A stretch of DNA of 12,990 nucleotides from Lachnospiraceae bacterium (GCA_024694785.1 JAILJL010000114.1:1-12990), one strand, 5' to 3'; shown: positions 1 through 7,120, counted from the first letter of the stretch. Program-made: numbers and translations. The notes: generated by a model not told the origin, from the letters alone.

Positions 1-2
1 TG

Positions 3-1601
3 CTTAAGAAAAGTGCTGTTTTACTCAAAACGATGATTCGTGCAAACAGTACCTTTAATATCATAAAGCATGAAAAGGATAAGAAAAAGAAGCGTAAGCT
101 TATTGGCGCTTTAATAGGCATGGGTCTTATATATCTTATGATTATAATCTATGCCCTGGCGTATTCCGCGTTGTGTGGATATTCCGGAATGTCGTATGCA
201 ATACCTGCAAGTGCGGCGTTAGTACTTTTCGTAATGAACTTTTTCTTCACATTTTTTAAGGCTGACGGATATCTGTTTGCATTCAAAGATTATGATATGA
301 CGATGTCGCTTCCGCTGTCGGTTAAATCGATAGTCGGAACGCGATTCTTGAGAATGTATATATTGAATCTGCCGTATTCCATGCTGGTATCGGCGTCGAT
401 GTTTATCGGATACGCAATCTATGAGCAGATTACAGCTTTTACTGCGATTGCATGGATAATCGGCACGGCAATGCTACAGCTTACTGCGATGGTGCTTGCA
501 TCGGTATTATCGGCGATAATTGCGGGAATCGGAACCAGATTCAAGTTCAAGAAGCTTATAAGAACGATACTTACCTTTGCCTTTGTGATTGTATGCTTCT
601 CGTTACGCTATATAATCGATGCATTTGTGGCAGATAACCCTATGAATACGGTCGGACAGATTGATATGTTCAATCAGGGAGTGAATAAGTATCTCTTTCC
701 GGCAAAGTGGTTTGAGGGCGCTATCCGCTATAATTCGATATTGCAGTTTATACTTCTTGTAGTCGCATCAATTGCAATTTATGAACTTTTTGCATACGTA
801 CTTGCGAGATTCTACAGGCAGATCAATACGAGACTTATGTCAGAGGGCGGAAACAGGAGAAGGATCAAGGCGAAGCATATCGGTAAGAAAAGCGCTGTCA
901 ATGCAATTGCGTATAAGGAGTGGAAGCGTTTCTTAAGTTCCAATAATTATCTGGTTAATATGGGACTTGGATATGTTCTTGTAGTTATGATGGTTGTGGC
1001 ACTCCTTATATTCGGTATCGATAAGGTTATCGGTGTAATTGTAGAAGGCGCACCTGTAACAGATAAGATGATACTCCCTATCATCCCGATAATCGTGCAC
1101 TTCCTGGTAGGTATGATGGTTACAACCGCGTGCTCTTATTCCCTTGAAGGAAAGAGTTATTGGATATTACAGAGTCTTCCTCTGGAGAAAAGCACGATAG
1201 TCAAGGGCAAGATAGCCTTTCAGTTATATTTATCTTTACCGTTTGCGATATTCGGTAATCTGGCATTGTCAATTGCATGCCACGCCAGGATATATGAAAT
1301 CATATTATTTACCGTATGCGGAGCGGTTCTTTCGATATTCGCGGCATGCTACGGAATGTTCTGCGGACTCTTAAGTCCTAAGTTTGAGTGGACGAATGAG
1401 ATGGAAGTGATTAAGCAGGGCATAGGAGTAATGCTCTATATGCTTCCTAACATGTTTATCATGATGATCTTGGCTGTAGCTGTTATTTTCCTTGGACAAT
1501 TCGTTAGTCCGGATATCGAGATAACGGCACTTACAATCATCTATATGGCGCTTGCAGCGCTTTTCTATAAGCTTTCGATAAGAAAAGCGAATAAGTTATA
1601 A
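3..1601 (+). CDS. ABC-2-type exporter permease, 5' partial
   Basis: A large integral membrane protein, most likely the permease half of an ABC exporter whose ATPase would be encoded just to the left. The frame is open to the window edge. Bases 1-2 are TG and the frame begins at base 3, so a start codon (NTG) may lie one base outside, adding ten residues before the Met at 33; that internal Met has no clear ribosome binding site. Counting from the Met at 33, about 12 hydrophobic segments lie near residues 24-47, 54-76, 111-130, 133-167, 178-198, 236-260, 308-332, 348-371, 392-413, 415-442, 460-488 and 495-516, with a basic cytosolic stretch at 261-305. The two halves share a SLPL...IV...LP motif (92-114 and 381-403), which suggests internal duplication. 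There is no Walker motif, so it is not the ATPase. Substrate unknown. The membrane-protein call is firm; the ABC-2 assignment is inferred from the overall pattern. Confidence 0.72.
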   Translation, partial: LKKSAVLLKTMIRANSTFNIIKHEKDKKKKRKLIGALIGMGLIYLMIIIYALAYSALCGYSGMSYAIPASAALVLFVMNFFFTFFKADGYLFAFKDYDMTMSLPLSVKSIVGTRFLRMYILNLPYSMLVSASMFIGYAIYEQITAFTAIAWIIGTAMLQLTAMVLASVLSAIIAGIGTRFKFKKLIRTILTFAFVIVCFSLRYIIDAFVADNPMNTVGQIDMFNQGVNKYLFPAKWFEGAIRYNSILQFILLVVASIAIYELFAYVLARFYRQINTRLMSEGGNRRRIKAKHIGKKSAVNAIAYKEWKRFLSSNNYLVNMGLGYVLVVMMVVALLIFGIDKVIGVIVEGAPVTDKMILPIIPIIVHFLVGMMVTTACSYSLEGKSYWILQSLPLEKSTIVKGKIAFQLYLSLPFAIFGNLALSIACHARIYEIILFTVCGAVLSIFAACYGMFCGLLSPKFEWTNEMEVIKQGIGVMLYMLPNMFIMMILAVAVIFLGQFVSPDIEITALTIIYMALAALFYKLSIRKANKL

Positions 1602-1626
1602 TACTAATGTGAAGATATAAAAATCT

Positions 1627-1660
1627 AGGGCGGTTGGATAATTCCAATCGCCCTTTAATA
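1627..1660. terminator. Bidirectional hairpin terminator between permease and prs
   Basis: An 11-bp stem (1627-1637 with 1644-1654, one G-U wobble) encloses the 6-base loop ATAATT. It lies between the permease stop (1601) and the prs stop (1667) of two convergent genes. The minus-strand side is followed by a T-rich tail (TAGATTTTTATA). The plus-strand tail is only TTTAATAAT. It therefore probably ends prs transcription well and permease transcription less well. Confidence 0.75.
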
Positions 1661-1666
1661 ATCTAT

Positions 1667-2851
1667 TTAATATTCGCCTGCAGAATACTTGTCGATAAGC
1701 TTTTTGATTCTCTCGTAAGGATCGAGAAGATCGCTGATAGAAGCGTCGTGGTTAATGGTATCGATAAGGTAAGAAATATACTTACTCATATCACAGCTAA
1801 TATAATAGTCTCTTGCGAGAAGTTCAGGTGGCTGATAAGCGAGGTTTGTTGTTACAACCTTGTAGATTAAACCTTCCTGAACGGCCTTATCGAAGCGCTC
1901 CATACCGGCAGTGAAAAGACCGAATGTCGCAACAACGAAGATACGACCTGCATTTCTCTTCTTTAATTCTCTTGCGGTATCAATCATTGAATCGCCGGAT
2001 GCAATCATATCATCGATAATGAATACATCTTTGCCTTCGATGTTGGTACCAAGGAACTCATGAGCAACGATAGGATTACGTCCGTCAACGATACGGCTGT
2101 AGTCTCTTCGCTTATAGAACATACCCATATCTACACCAAGTACGTTGGCCAGATAGATAGCACGGCCCGTAGCACCTTCATCAGGGGAGATGATCATCAG
2201 GTGGTCGTTGTCGAACTTAACATCCTTAACGTTCTTGCAGATACCCTTAATGAACTGGTAAGAGCTTCCTACAGACTCGAAGCTGTGGAGCGGGATTGCG
2301 TTCTGCACACGAGGATCGTGAGCATCGAATGTGATGATTGAATCAACTCCCATTGCTACAAGCTCTTGTAAAGCCATTGCACAGTCTAACGACTCACGTG
2401 CAGTACGACGATGCTGGCGGCTCTCATAGAGGAAAGGAAGAATGACATTAATTCTTCTTGCCTTACCGCTAATTGCTGCGATTACACGCTTTACATCCTG
2501 GAAATGATCATCCGGGGACATATGATTCTCGTGTCCGCTTATGGTGTAAGTGATACTGTAATTTGTTACATCACAGATGATGAAAATATCATATCCTCTT
2601 ACTGACTCGCCGATTGTAGCTTTTGCCTCACCGGATGAGAAACGAGGTGTTTTAACCGGGATTAGATATGATTCTTTAACGTATCCCTTGAATGTGATGT
2701 CGTTCTCGTGCTCGTGATTACGAGTCTCTCTCCAACGCTTTAAATAAGCATCAATCTTAACTCCGGACTCAACGCCCTTCATGGATATAATACCAAGGGG
2801 GCCCACCGGGACGGTATTAAGATCGCGCTCGTCGTGCTGTTCCTGCTGCAT
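1667..2851 (-). CDS. prs: Ribose-phosphate pyrophosphokinase (PRPP synthetase)
   Basis: Makes 5-phosphoribosyl-1-pyrophosphate from ribose 5-phosphate and ATP in the cytosol, for purine, pyrimidine, NAD, His and Trp synthesis. Visible family landmarks are TPRFSSGE (68-75), PFLYESRQHR (139-148), FDAHDPR with the conserved His (175-181), SPDEGATGRA (222-231), the catalytic flexible loop starting KRRDYSR (247-253), and the PRPP-binding loop VFIIDDMIASGDSM (276-289). At 394 residues it is longer than the roughly 315-residue classical enzyme: about 55 extra residues precede the first conserved block, and a C-terminal tail is added. The PRPP loop reads DDMIASGDS instead of the common DDMIDTAGT. This looks like the longer Clostridia form. 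The ATG is preceded by AGGAGG eleven bases upstream. The gene follows the helicase loader by 34 bases with no terminator between, so it is probably the last gene of that operon. Confidence 0.93.
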   Translation of the reverse strand: MQQEQHDERDLNTVPVGPLGIISMKGVESGVKIDAYLKRWRETRNHEHENDITFKGYVKESYLIPVKTPRFSSGEAKATIGESVRGYDIFIICDVTNYSITYTISGHENHMSPDDHFQDVKRVIAAISGKARRINVILPFLYESRQHRRTARESLDCAMALQELVAMGVDSIITFDAHDPRVQNAIPLHSFESVGSSYQFIKGICKNVKDVKFDNDHLMIISPDEGATGRAIYLANVLGVDMGMFYKRRDYSRIVDGRNPIVAHEFLGTNIEGKDVFIIDDMIASGDSMIDTARELKKRNAGRIFVVATFGLFTAGMERFDKAVQEGLIYKVVTTNLAYQPPELLARDYYISCDMSKYISYLIDTINHDASISDLLDPYERIKKLIDKYSAGEY

Positions 2852-2885
2852 AGCAAATAAATCCTCCTAAAATGGTTATATATAA

Positions 2886-3866
2886 TTACGCACGTCTTGT
2901 ACTAAGACGTAAGTCTTGGCCGACAAGACGGATAAAATCATATTTCTGAGAGATTCTGGAGAAGATTCTCTCTGTGTAGGTATCTCGCAAACCTTCCAAA
3001 TTCAAATTGGTTGAGATGATAGTCGACTTATGTCGTAATATTCTTTCGTTAATGCACATGAATAACTGCGAATTGGTATAGCTGTTCGATACTTCCGTAC
3101 CGAGATCGTCTATTATAAGAAGATCGCAGTTAAATATATTCTGATACATATCCTGTGCGTCCGAATTCTTATTATACGCATTTTCTCTGAATACGTCAAA
3201 TAGGTTGAAGGCACTAAAGTATATAACTGATTTGCCACAATCTAATAATTCTTTGGCGACGCAGTTGCTTAAGAATGTCTTGCCTACGCCGGTAGGTCCG
3301 AATATAAAGAGATTGCCATGTTTTTCATCAAAGTTGTCAATGAAGTTCCTGCATGTAATAACCGCACTTTTGATAGCCTTAAGAGGCGACTGATTGGAAG
3401 CGGCATCTATGCATTCATCCGAGAAGATATCGTAATTAAACTTACTGAAATTCTCTTCGGAAAGAACAGACTTAAGATTGGACTGGCTAAAAAGAATGTC
3501 CATCGAAGCCTGCTTGAAACAGTGGCAGCGCTTACCATTGATGTAACCTGTGTCTTTGCAGTCTTCACATTTGAATGCAGGCTCAAGAAAAGATGAATCC
3601 ACACCGAGGTTGGACATTAATTCGGACTTCTTATCTTCAAGTTCCGATATTGATTTCTTGAGAGACACGATTGCCGAAGAGTCGCCTTCAAGGAGACGCT
3701 CGGCATGCTTGATTGATAAGGAGGCGATAGACTGATCTATTTTAAGAATCTCCGGCTCCTTTTGGTATAGTTTTTCTTTATTATCTTTTACTTTATGAAA
3801 AGCCTGAAGTCGACGTGAGTCGTATTCACGCTGTAATGAATCATACTGACTGTTGGATAAAGGCAT
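2886..3866 (-). CDS. DnaC/DnaI-type replicative helicase loader ATPase
   Basis: An AAA+ ATPase of the DnaC/DnaI/IstB group, expected to load the replicative helicase at the origin or restarting forks. It has Walker A GPTGVGKT (190-197), Walker B LLIIDDLGTE (249-258), a sensor-1 STN (285-287), and TERIFSRI (298-305) with likely arginine finger(s). The N-terminal ~90 residues are charged and probably helical or coiled-coil. Next comes a Cys cluster (C100, C103, C114, C116 within a CxxC-x10-CxC pattern) that could bind zinc, as in DnaI-type N-domains. IstB transposition helpers share the ATPase core, but no transposase is present, and the DnaD neighbour supports a replication role. The start has AGGAGG six bases upstream; this site overlaps the TAG stop of the preceding DnaD-family gene, so the two are probably translationally coupled. 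The helicase-loading role is inferred from family and context. Confidence 0.88.
   Translation of the reverse strand: MPLSNSQYDSLQREYDSRRLQAFHKVKDNKEKLYQKEPEILKIDQSIASLSIKHAERLLEGDSSAIVSLKKSISELEDKKSELMSNLGVDSSFLEPAFKCEDCKDTGYINGKRCHCFKQASMDILFSQSNLKSVLSEENFSKFNYDIFSDECIDAASNQSPLKAIKSAVITCRNFIDNFDEKHGNLFIFGPTGVGKTFLSNCVAKELLDCGKSVIYFSAFNLFDVFRENAYNKNSDAQDMYQNIFNCDLLIIDDLGTEVSNSYTNSQLFMCINERILRHKSTIISTNLNLEGLRDTYTERIFSRISQKYDFIRLVGQDLRLSTRRA
2893..2929 (-). other. Two tandem hairpins at the 3' end of the helicase loader gene
   Basis: Two perfect 6-bp stems with 5-base loops lie side by side in the last codons of the loader gene: 2893-2898 with 2904-2909, and 2913-2918 with 2924-2929. Both use the GTCTT/AAGAC word, so alternative pairings are possible. 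They encode the conserved-looking C-terminal Arg-rich tail, so coding constraint may explain part of the pattern. There is no T-run, so they are not a terminator. Any effect on prs expression is speculation. Confidence 0.4.
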
Positions 3867-3876
3867 TTTTGACCTC

Positions 3877-4974
3877 CTAGTTCGAGCTTCTGTTAACGAG
3901 TTCGTCTTCTAATTGGCTGAAGTCGTAATCACGCTCGGAAAAGTTCTTGAATTTGTTACTTTGTGCCGTGTGACTTGGAGCATTTGTTACTTTATCTTTG
4001 GTCTTCCTTGACGCATTGAACTTATTGTCCAATTCTGTTATATCTTCGAGATTTGATACATGCGACTTATACCATCCTTTAAGAATGGAATCTGCGTATG
4101 CAAAGCTGGCCTCATGTGTCTGCATAATTGTTCTTGTACAGGCTTCTGCAATTATATCTGTTGAGAAACCGTATTCTGAGGTCCATTTTGTTATAACGGC
4201 TATTTCCGGATCGGTAAGAGAACGCCCTCTTATTCCAAAGGATTTCATTACCGTGTGGTTGGCAGTTGAATACAGGTTATTAACCTTCTTAGCCTGCTCA
4301 ACGGTATTAATGCCGTTTTCGGCCCAGTTTCTTGCGACCGAATCTATATAAGAGAAGGACTTGTGCCCTCTCGATAAGCAATATTCTATTAAGTATTCGA
4401 TAAGCGGTATCGGGAATTTTAATTCTTCGTGCCACCAAAGAAGTGACTGCAATTCGCTTGCACCCAAAGGCCTGTTGATATAGTGCTCGAGTGCGAGGGT
4501 GATATCAGCTACATCTTCCCGGTTACAGAAATCCTCAATATTTGTCTTTGCAAATTCAGATTTGTCTTTAACTATAGGTTCGTATCCGTCTGTTGTTATA
4601 TTCGCTACGGCAGGCGAAGACGGTGCCTCGTTATTATATTTGATGCCGGATCCTTTTGGAGGATTAGGCTTTTGGGAACCATTGGAATCGAGGAATGTAA
4701 TCTCGACAAGATCGTTGCCTTCGAATCTAAGACTCATAAGTCCTGTGCGCTCCCAGTAGCTTAAAGCTCTCAGAATATCACGCTCGGTAGTCTCGAAAGT
4801 GTCTGCAATATCAGCCGTATCAAAAGATATATTGCGGTCCGTAAGGCAACGTAAGAGATAGAGATAGACCTTGACATATTCGCCATTGGCCGAAGGCATA
4901 AGACGATCTATGAAGTTATTGGATACTAGTGTAAAGTTGTCAGTGCATTCGGTATTAAGTACGATGTCGCTCAT
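3877..4974 (-). CDS. DnaD-family replication initiation protein, two C-terminal DnaD repeats
   Basis: A primosomal protein of the DnaD/DnaB (Gram-positive) type, thought to remodel origin DNA and help recruit the helicase and its loader. Residues 1-95 look like the winged-helix N-domain (NNFIDRLMPSANGEYVKVYLYLLRCL, shown in parts here: FIDRLMPSA at 21-29, YVKVYLYLLRCL at 33-44). A Pro/Ser-rich linker follows (96-145). Two copies of the C-terminal DnaD domain then lie at about 146-235 and 243-312. Each ends in the family signature: FSYIDSVARNWAENGI (207-222) and FAYADSILKGWYKSHV (291-306). A polar tail ends the 365-residue protein. A GGGAG site lies about ten bases before the ATG. The gene heads an operon with the helicase loader (10-base gap) and prs. 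Family assignment is secure; the precise role is inferred from the family. Confidence 0.87.
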   Translation of the reverse strand: MSDIVLNTECTDNFTLVSNNFIDRLMPSANGEYVKVYLYLLRCLTDRNISFDTADIADTFETTERDILRALSYWERTGLMSLRFEGNDLVEITFLDSNGSQKPNPPKGSGIKYNNEAPSSPAVANITTDGYEPIVKDKSEFAKTNIEDFCNREDVADITLALEHYINRPLGASELQSLLWWHEELKFPIPLIEYLIEYCLSRGHKSFSYIDSVARNWAENGINTVEQAKKVNNLYSTANHTVMKSFGIRGRSLTDPEIAVITKWTSEYGFSTDIIAEACTRTIMQTHEASFAYADSILKGWYKSHVSNLEDITELDNKFNASRKTKDKVTNAPSHTAQSNKFKNFSERDYDFSQLEDELVNRSSN

Positions 4975-5000
4975 TTAGTCAGCTCCCTTTGTTCTCGTTG

Positions 5001-5022
5001 CGAGACGGATTTTGCCGTCGCG
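5001..5022 (-). other. Leader hairpin of the DnaD-family operon
   Basis: Between the predicted transcription start (about 5024) and the ATG at 4974 the sequence folds into a hairpin: a 5-bp stem (5004-5008 with 5015-5019), a 6-base loop, then an A/G mismatch and two further C-G pairs. No T-run follows, so it is not a terminator. It may stabilise the 5' end of the mRNA or be neutral. Confidence 0.4.
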
Positions 5023-5030
5023 TGAAATGA

Positions 5031-5039
5031 ATTATAGCA
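5031..5039 (-). promoter_or_regulatory. Extended -10 promoter for the DnaD / loader / prs operon
   Basis: Read on the minus strand the element is TGCTATAAT, a perfect extended -10 (TGnTATAAT). The -35 position at 17-bp spacing (5054-5059) reads TTTTCT, a weak match, as is common for extended -10 promoters. Predicted start is near 5024, giving a leader of about 50 bases. A second, weaker candidate upstream has TTGACA at 5206-5211 with GAAGAT 17 bases on. The gap 4975-5286 otherwise holds AT-rich sequence, two DnaA boxes and the murC terminator, and no gene. Confidence 0.7.
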
Positions 5040-5113
5040 TAGTTTTTTTGAAGAGAAAAGGGGCTAAAATGCGCTCGTATCAAGGGATAGATGAATTCAG
5101 GAAAATGTTGATA

Positions 5114-5122
5114 TGTGGATAA
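5114..5122 (-). promoter_or_regulatory. DnaA box 1 (perfect TTATCCACA)
   Basis: The minus strand reads TTATCCACA, the strict DnaA consensus. It lies about 75 bases upstream of the predicted -10 of the DnaD operon and is followed on the minus strand by ATATCAACAT, the other half of a module repeated at 5268-5286. Binding by DnaA is inferred from the perfect match, the second copy nearby and the replication genes downstream. Confidence 0.65.
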
Positions 5123-5223
5123 GTAACCATGTAAAACTTAAATATAAATTTACAAAAATTGCGAAAACCATTAAGTCGGGGCATCTTCAGTCGATTGTTA
5201 AAAAATGTCAATCCTGTTTCACG

Positions 5224-5275
5224 AAAATAAAAATCAACATCCGAAATCCTTATATACAAGCTTTCGGATGTTGAT
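5224..5275 (-). terminator. Intrinsic terminator of murC
   Basis: A perfect 14-bp inverted repeat (5233-5246 with 5262-5275) with a 15-base loop lies 12 bases past the murC stop. On the minus strand it is followed by the T-rich tail TTTTATTTTC. The loop can add three inner pairs (5249-5251 with 5258-5260). The plus-strand side has no T-run, so it works only in the murC direction. It separates murC transcription from the DnaD operon. Confidence 0.85.
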
Positions 5276-5277
5276 AA

Positions 5278-5286
5278 TGTGGATAA
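5278..5286 (-). promoter_or_regulatory. DnaA box 2 (perfect TTATCCACA)
   Basis: A second strict-consensus DnaA box in the same orientation, 164 bases from the first and directly abutting the murC stop codon (5287-5289). Next to it on the minus strand is TTATCAACA (5269-5277), a one-mismatch box, so it may form a tandem site. The weak neighbour also forms one arm of the murC terminator stem, so DnaA binding and the hairpin share sequence. Confidence 0.62.
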
Positions 5287-6669
5287 CTATTTTTTGAGAA
5301 GCGCTTCGCCAATGTCTACAACGTTTCCGGCGCCCATGGTTATCAACAGGTCTCCGTTGATACATTTTTTTTCTAAAAAATTTTGAACCTCTTCGAAAGT
5401 TTTATAAAAGTAACTTTCAACCCCGCGTAAATTAAGAGAATCTGCGATATCCTTGCTGCTTATATTAAGGTTGTCGGTTTCTCTGGCAGCATATATCTCC
5501 GGCAATACCACGATATCCGCGTGTGACAGTGCCTCGACAAATTGAGGGAAAAGCGCTTTTGTACGGGTATAAGTGTGCGGCTGGTATACGCAGATTATAC
5601 GATTCTTCTTAAGTGTCTTGGCTGCTTCCAATGCAGATTCAATCTCTGTCGGATGGTGAGCGTAATCATCTAAGATAGTAACGCCGTTCCATTCGCCTTT
5701 AATCTCGAATCGCCTCTTGGAACCTACGCATGAAAGAAGTCCGTCCCTTACGGCATCGAAGGATATTCCCATTGTAAGTGCGGTTGCGGCAGCAGCAAGG
5801 GAATTATATACATTATAGATGCCCGGAAGCGCAAGTACTATATGACCAAGAAGAGTTCCTTCCTTATATAAGTCGTATTCCTTATGCCCCATTTCGTTAT
5901 CGGTTATGTTGAGCGCATAGTAGGTAAATATAGGCTTAAGACCGAAAGTGATAACTTTTCTGTCAAGATCCTCCGTAAGCTTACCTAATGCCGTAATCTC
6001 GCCATTCGCGATAACATATCCATTTTCCTTGGTATTCTTCATAAAGCGAAGGAAGGAATGTCTTATATCTTCGAGATCCTTAAAGAAATCAAGATGATCC
6101 TCTTCTATATTCATGACTACCGAATACATAGGATAGAAGGAATGGAAGCTATTGGTATATTCGCAGGCTTCCGATATAAGTATGTCGGAGTGGCCTATCT
6201 TCGTATTGGAATTGATTGAGCGGATAACTCCACCATTTAATATGGTAGGATCCGCTGAAGCTTTCATAAGAATCTCTGAAATCATCGTGGTCGTGGTCGT
6301 CTTGCCGTGAGTACCTGATACGGCAACCGAGCGCTTAAAAAGTTCCATAAGCTCGCCTAAGAATTCTGCTCTTGTAAGCATCGGAATATTAAGCTCTTTT
6401 GCATGTACGAATTCCGGATTATCCGGATGTACTGCAGCGGTGTAGACCAATATATCTATGTCCGGAGTGATATTCTCATATTTTTGTTCACCATAATGAA
6501 TTACGGCGCCCAAATCTTCCAGGATACCGGTCTGCTCCGAGCGGTTCCAGTCAGAACCTGATACCTTGAAATTGCGGTCTAGTAGAATCTTGGCAAGGCC
6601 GCTCATACTTATGCCGCCGATGCCTATGAAATAGACATGGGCAGGCTTCGTGAAATCCATCTGATACAT
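5287..6669 (-). CDS. murC: UDP-N-acetylmuramate--L-alanine ligase
   Basis: Adds L-Ala to UDP-MurNAc using ATP, the first amino acid of the peptidoglycan stem peptide, in the cytosol. The 460-residue product shows the Mur ligase three-domain order: N-terminal UDP-binding Rossmann domain with GIGGISMSG (16-24), central ATPase with GTHGKTT (119-125) and EACEYTNSF (167-175), and C-terminal domain with DDYAHHPTEI (334-343), YQPHTYTRT (362-370) and GAGNV (446-450). EACEY replaces the EADESD form seen in many other bacteria, as I recall for Clostridia. I place the start at 6669, an ATG with GAGG six bases upstream. A GTG at 6696 would add nine residues but has no ribosome binding site. The gene stands alone between its own promoter and a strong terminator, and is divergent from spoVG. 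Confidence 0.96.
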   Translation of the reverse strand: MYQMDFTKPAHVYFIGIGGISMSGLAKILLDRNFKVSGSDWNRSEQTGILEDLGAVIHYGEQKYENITPDIDILVYTAAVHPDNPEFVHAKELNIPMLTRAEFLGELMELFKRSVAVSGTHGKTTTTTMISEILMKASADPTILNGGVIRSINSNTKIGHSDILISEACEYTNSFHSFYPMYSVVMNIEEDHLDFFKDLEDIRHSFLRFMKNTKENGYVIANGEITALGKLTEDLDRKVITFGLKPIFTYYALNITDNEMGHKEYDLYKEGTLLGHIVLALPGIYNVYNSLAAAATALTMGISFDAVRDGLLSCVGSKRRFEIKGEWNGVTILDDYAHHPTEIESALEAAKTLKKNRIICVYQPHTYTRTKALFPQFVEALSHADIVVLPEIYAARETDNLNISSKDIADSLNLRGVESYFYKTFEEVQNFLEKKCINGDLLITMGAGNVVDIGEALLKK

Positions 6670-6711
6670 ATCATACCTCGTTATATTTCCTAGCACAAAG
6701 TGCCAAATTTA

Positions 6712-6739
6712 ATTATATACATAATGAAATTAAATGCAA
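6712..6739 (-). promoter_or_regulatory. murC promoter
   Basis: On the minus strand TTGCAT (6734-6739), a 16-base spacer, then a perfect TATAAT (6712-6717). The predicted start is near 6705, giving a leader of about 35 bases that contains GAGG just before the chosen ATG. The GTG at 6696 would be only about nine bases into that transcript, which further argues against it. Confidence 0.7.
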
Positions 6740-6802
6740 GAATGTGAATAAAAGACGTTTAAAGATTAACACAAAAAACAAGAGTTTTTCACGAATTTAC
6801 GA

Positions 6803-6808
6803 TACAAT
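6803..6808 (+). promoter_or_regulatory. Possible -10 element of spoVG
   Basis: TACAAT lies 45 bases before the spoVG ATG, but no good -35 is found at 15-19 bases upstream and there is no TG extension. I also looked for a SigH-type AGGA/GAAT pair, as known for Bacillus spoVG, and did not find a convincing one. This is the best site in the murC-spoVG gap rather than a firm call. Confidence 0.35.
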
Positions 6809-6820
6809 GTCATCAAACAC

Positions 6821-6832
6821 GCGGGAAACCGC
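6821..6832 (+). other. Short GNRA-loop hairpin in the spoVG leader
   Basis: GCGG and CCGC flank the tetraloop GAAA, giving a compact 4-bp hairpin nine bases before the AAGGAGG ribosome binding site of spoVG. It would leave the binding site free, and could act as a small stabilising stem. The stem is short, so chance is possible. Confidence 0.35.
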
Positions 6833-6853
6833 AGCATCATAAGGAGGTTGGAA

Positions 6854-7120
6854 ATGCAGATTACAGACATTAGAGTTAGGCTTATCGAAAAAGAAGGAAA
6901 GATGAAGGCAGCTGTTTCCATTACGATTGATGATGAGTTCGTAGTTCACGATATTAAAGTAATTGAAGGTGAAAAAGGATTATTCATCGCGATGCCTAGC
7001 AGAAGAGGTACGGGCGAAGACTATAGGGATATAGCGCATCCGATTAATTCAGAGACAAGAAATAGATTACAGTCAATGATTCTTGAGGCATATGATAAGG
7101 CGACTGCAACAAAGTCGTAA
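6854..7120 (+). CDS. spoVG: Septation / RNA-binding regulator SpoVG
   Basis: An 88-residue SpoVG-family protein. SpoVG is known to affect asymmetric septation and sporulation in Bacillus and virulence and cell-envelope genes in other Firmicutes, and it binds nucleic acid. Family signatures are ITDIRVRL at the N-terminus, [21 protein letters not shown] (in two parts: [11 protein letters not shown] and [10 protein letters not shown]), [10 protein letters not shown] and [13 protein letters not shown]. The length matches the usual 85-100. The ATG at 6854 sits six bases after a perfect AAGGAGG (6841-6847), so an earlier in-frame TTG at 6848 is not the start. It heads the spoVG-pth-mfd group; the following hairpin has too weak a U-tract to guarantee termination, so some read-through into pth is possible. 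Confidence 0.95.
   Translation: MQITDIRVRLIEKEGKMKAAVSITIDDEFVVHDIKVIEGEKGLFIAMPSRRGTGEDYRDIAHPINSETRNRLQSMILEAYDKATATKS

Noticed and set aside
174..182. One-mismatch DnaA box in the permease gene
   Set aside because: A single imperfect match inside a coding sequence, with no neighbours; expected by chance.
3998..4351. 117-codon plus-strand ORF inside the DnaD-family gene
   Set aside because: Antisense shadow; the minus-strand product has clear DnaD signatures.
4975..5286. Chromosomal replication origin
   Set aside because: Only two perfect DnaA boxes and no dnaA/dnaN or dense box cluster; a regulatory or titration site fits better.
5365..5372. Run of eight A (minus strand) in murC, possible transcriptional slippage site
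   Set aside because: It encodes GAA AAA AAA in the intact frame near the C-terminus; nothing suggests a functional alternative product.
6670..6696. GTG start for murC at 6696
   Set aside because: No ribosome binding site before it, and it would lie only about nine bases from the predicted transcript start; ATG at 6669 has GAGG at six bases.
6807..6842. 11-codon ORF in the spoVG leader ending in the TAA of TAAGGAGG
   Set aside because: Its ATG overlaps the candidate -10 and has no ribosome binding site; the stop is a by-product of the TAAGGAGG motif.
6848..6853. Upstream in-frame TTG start for spoVG
   Set aside because: It directly abuts the AAGGAGG site, leaving no spacing; the ATG at 6854 has ideal six-base spacing and matches SpoVG family N-termini.
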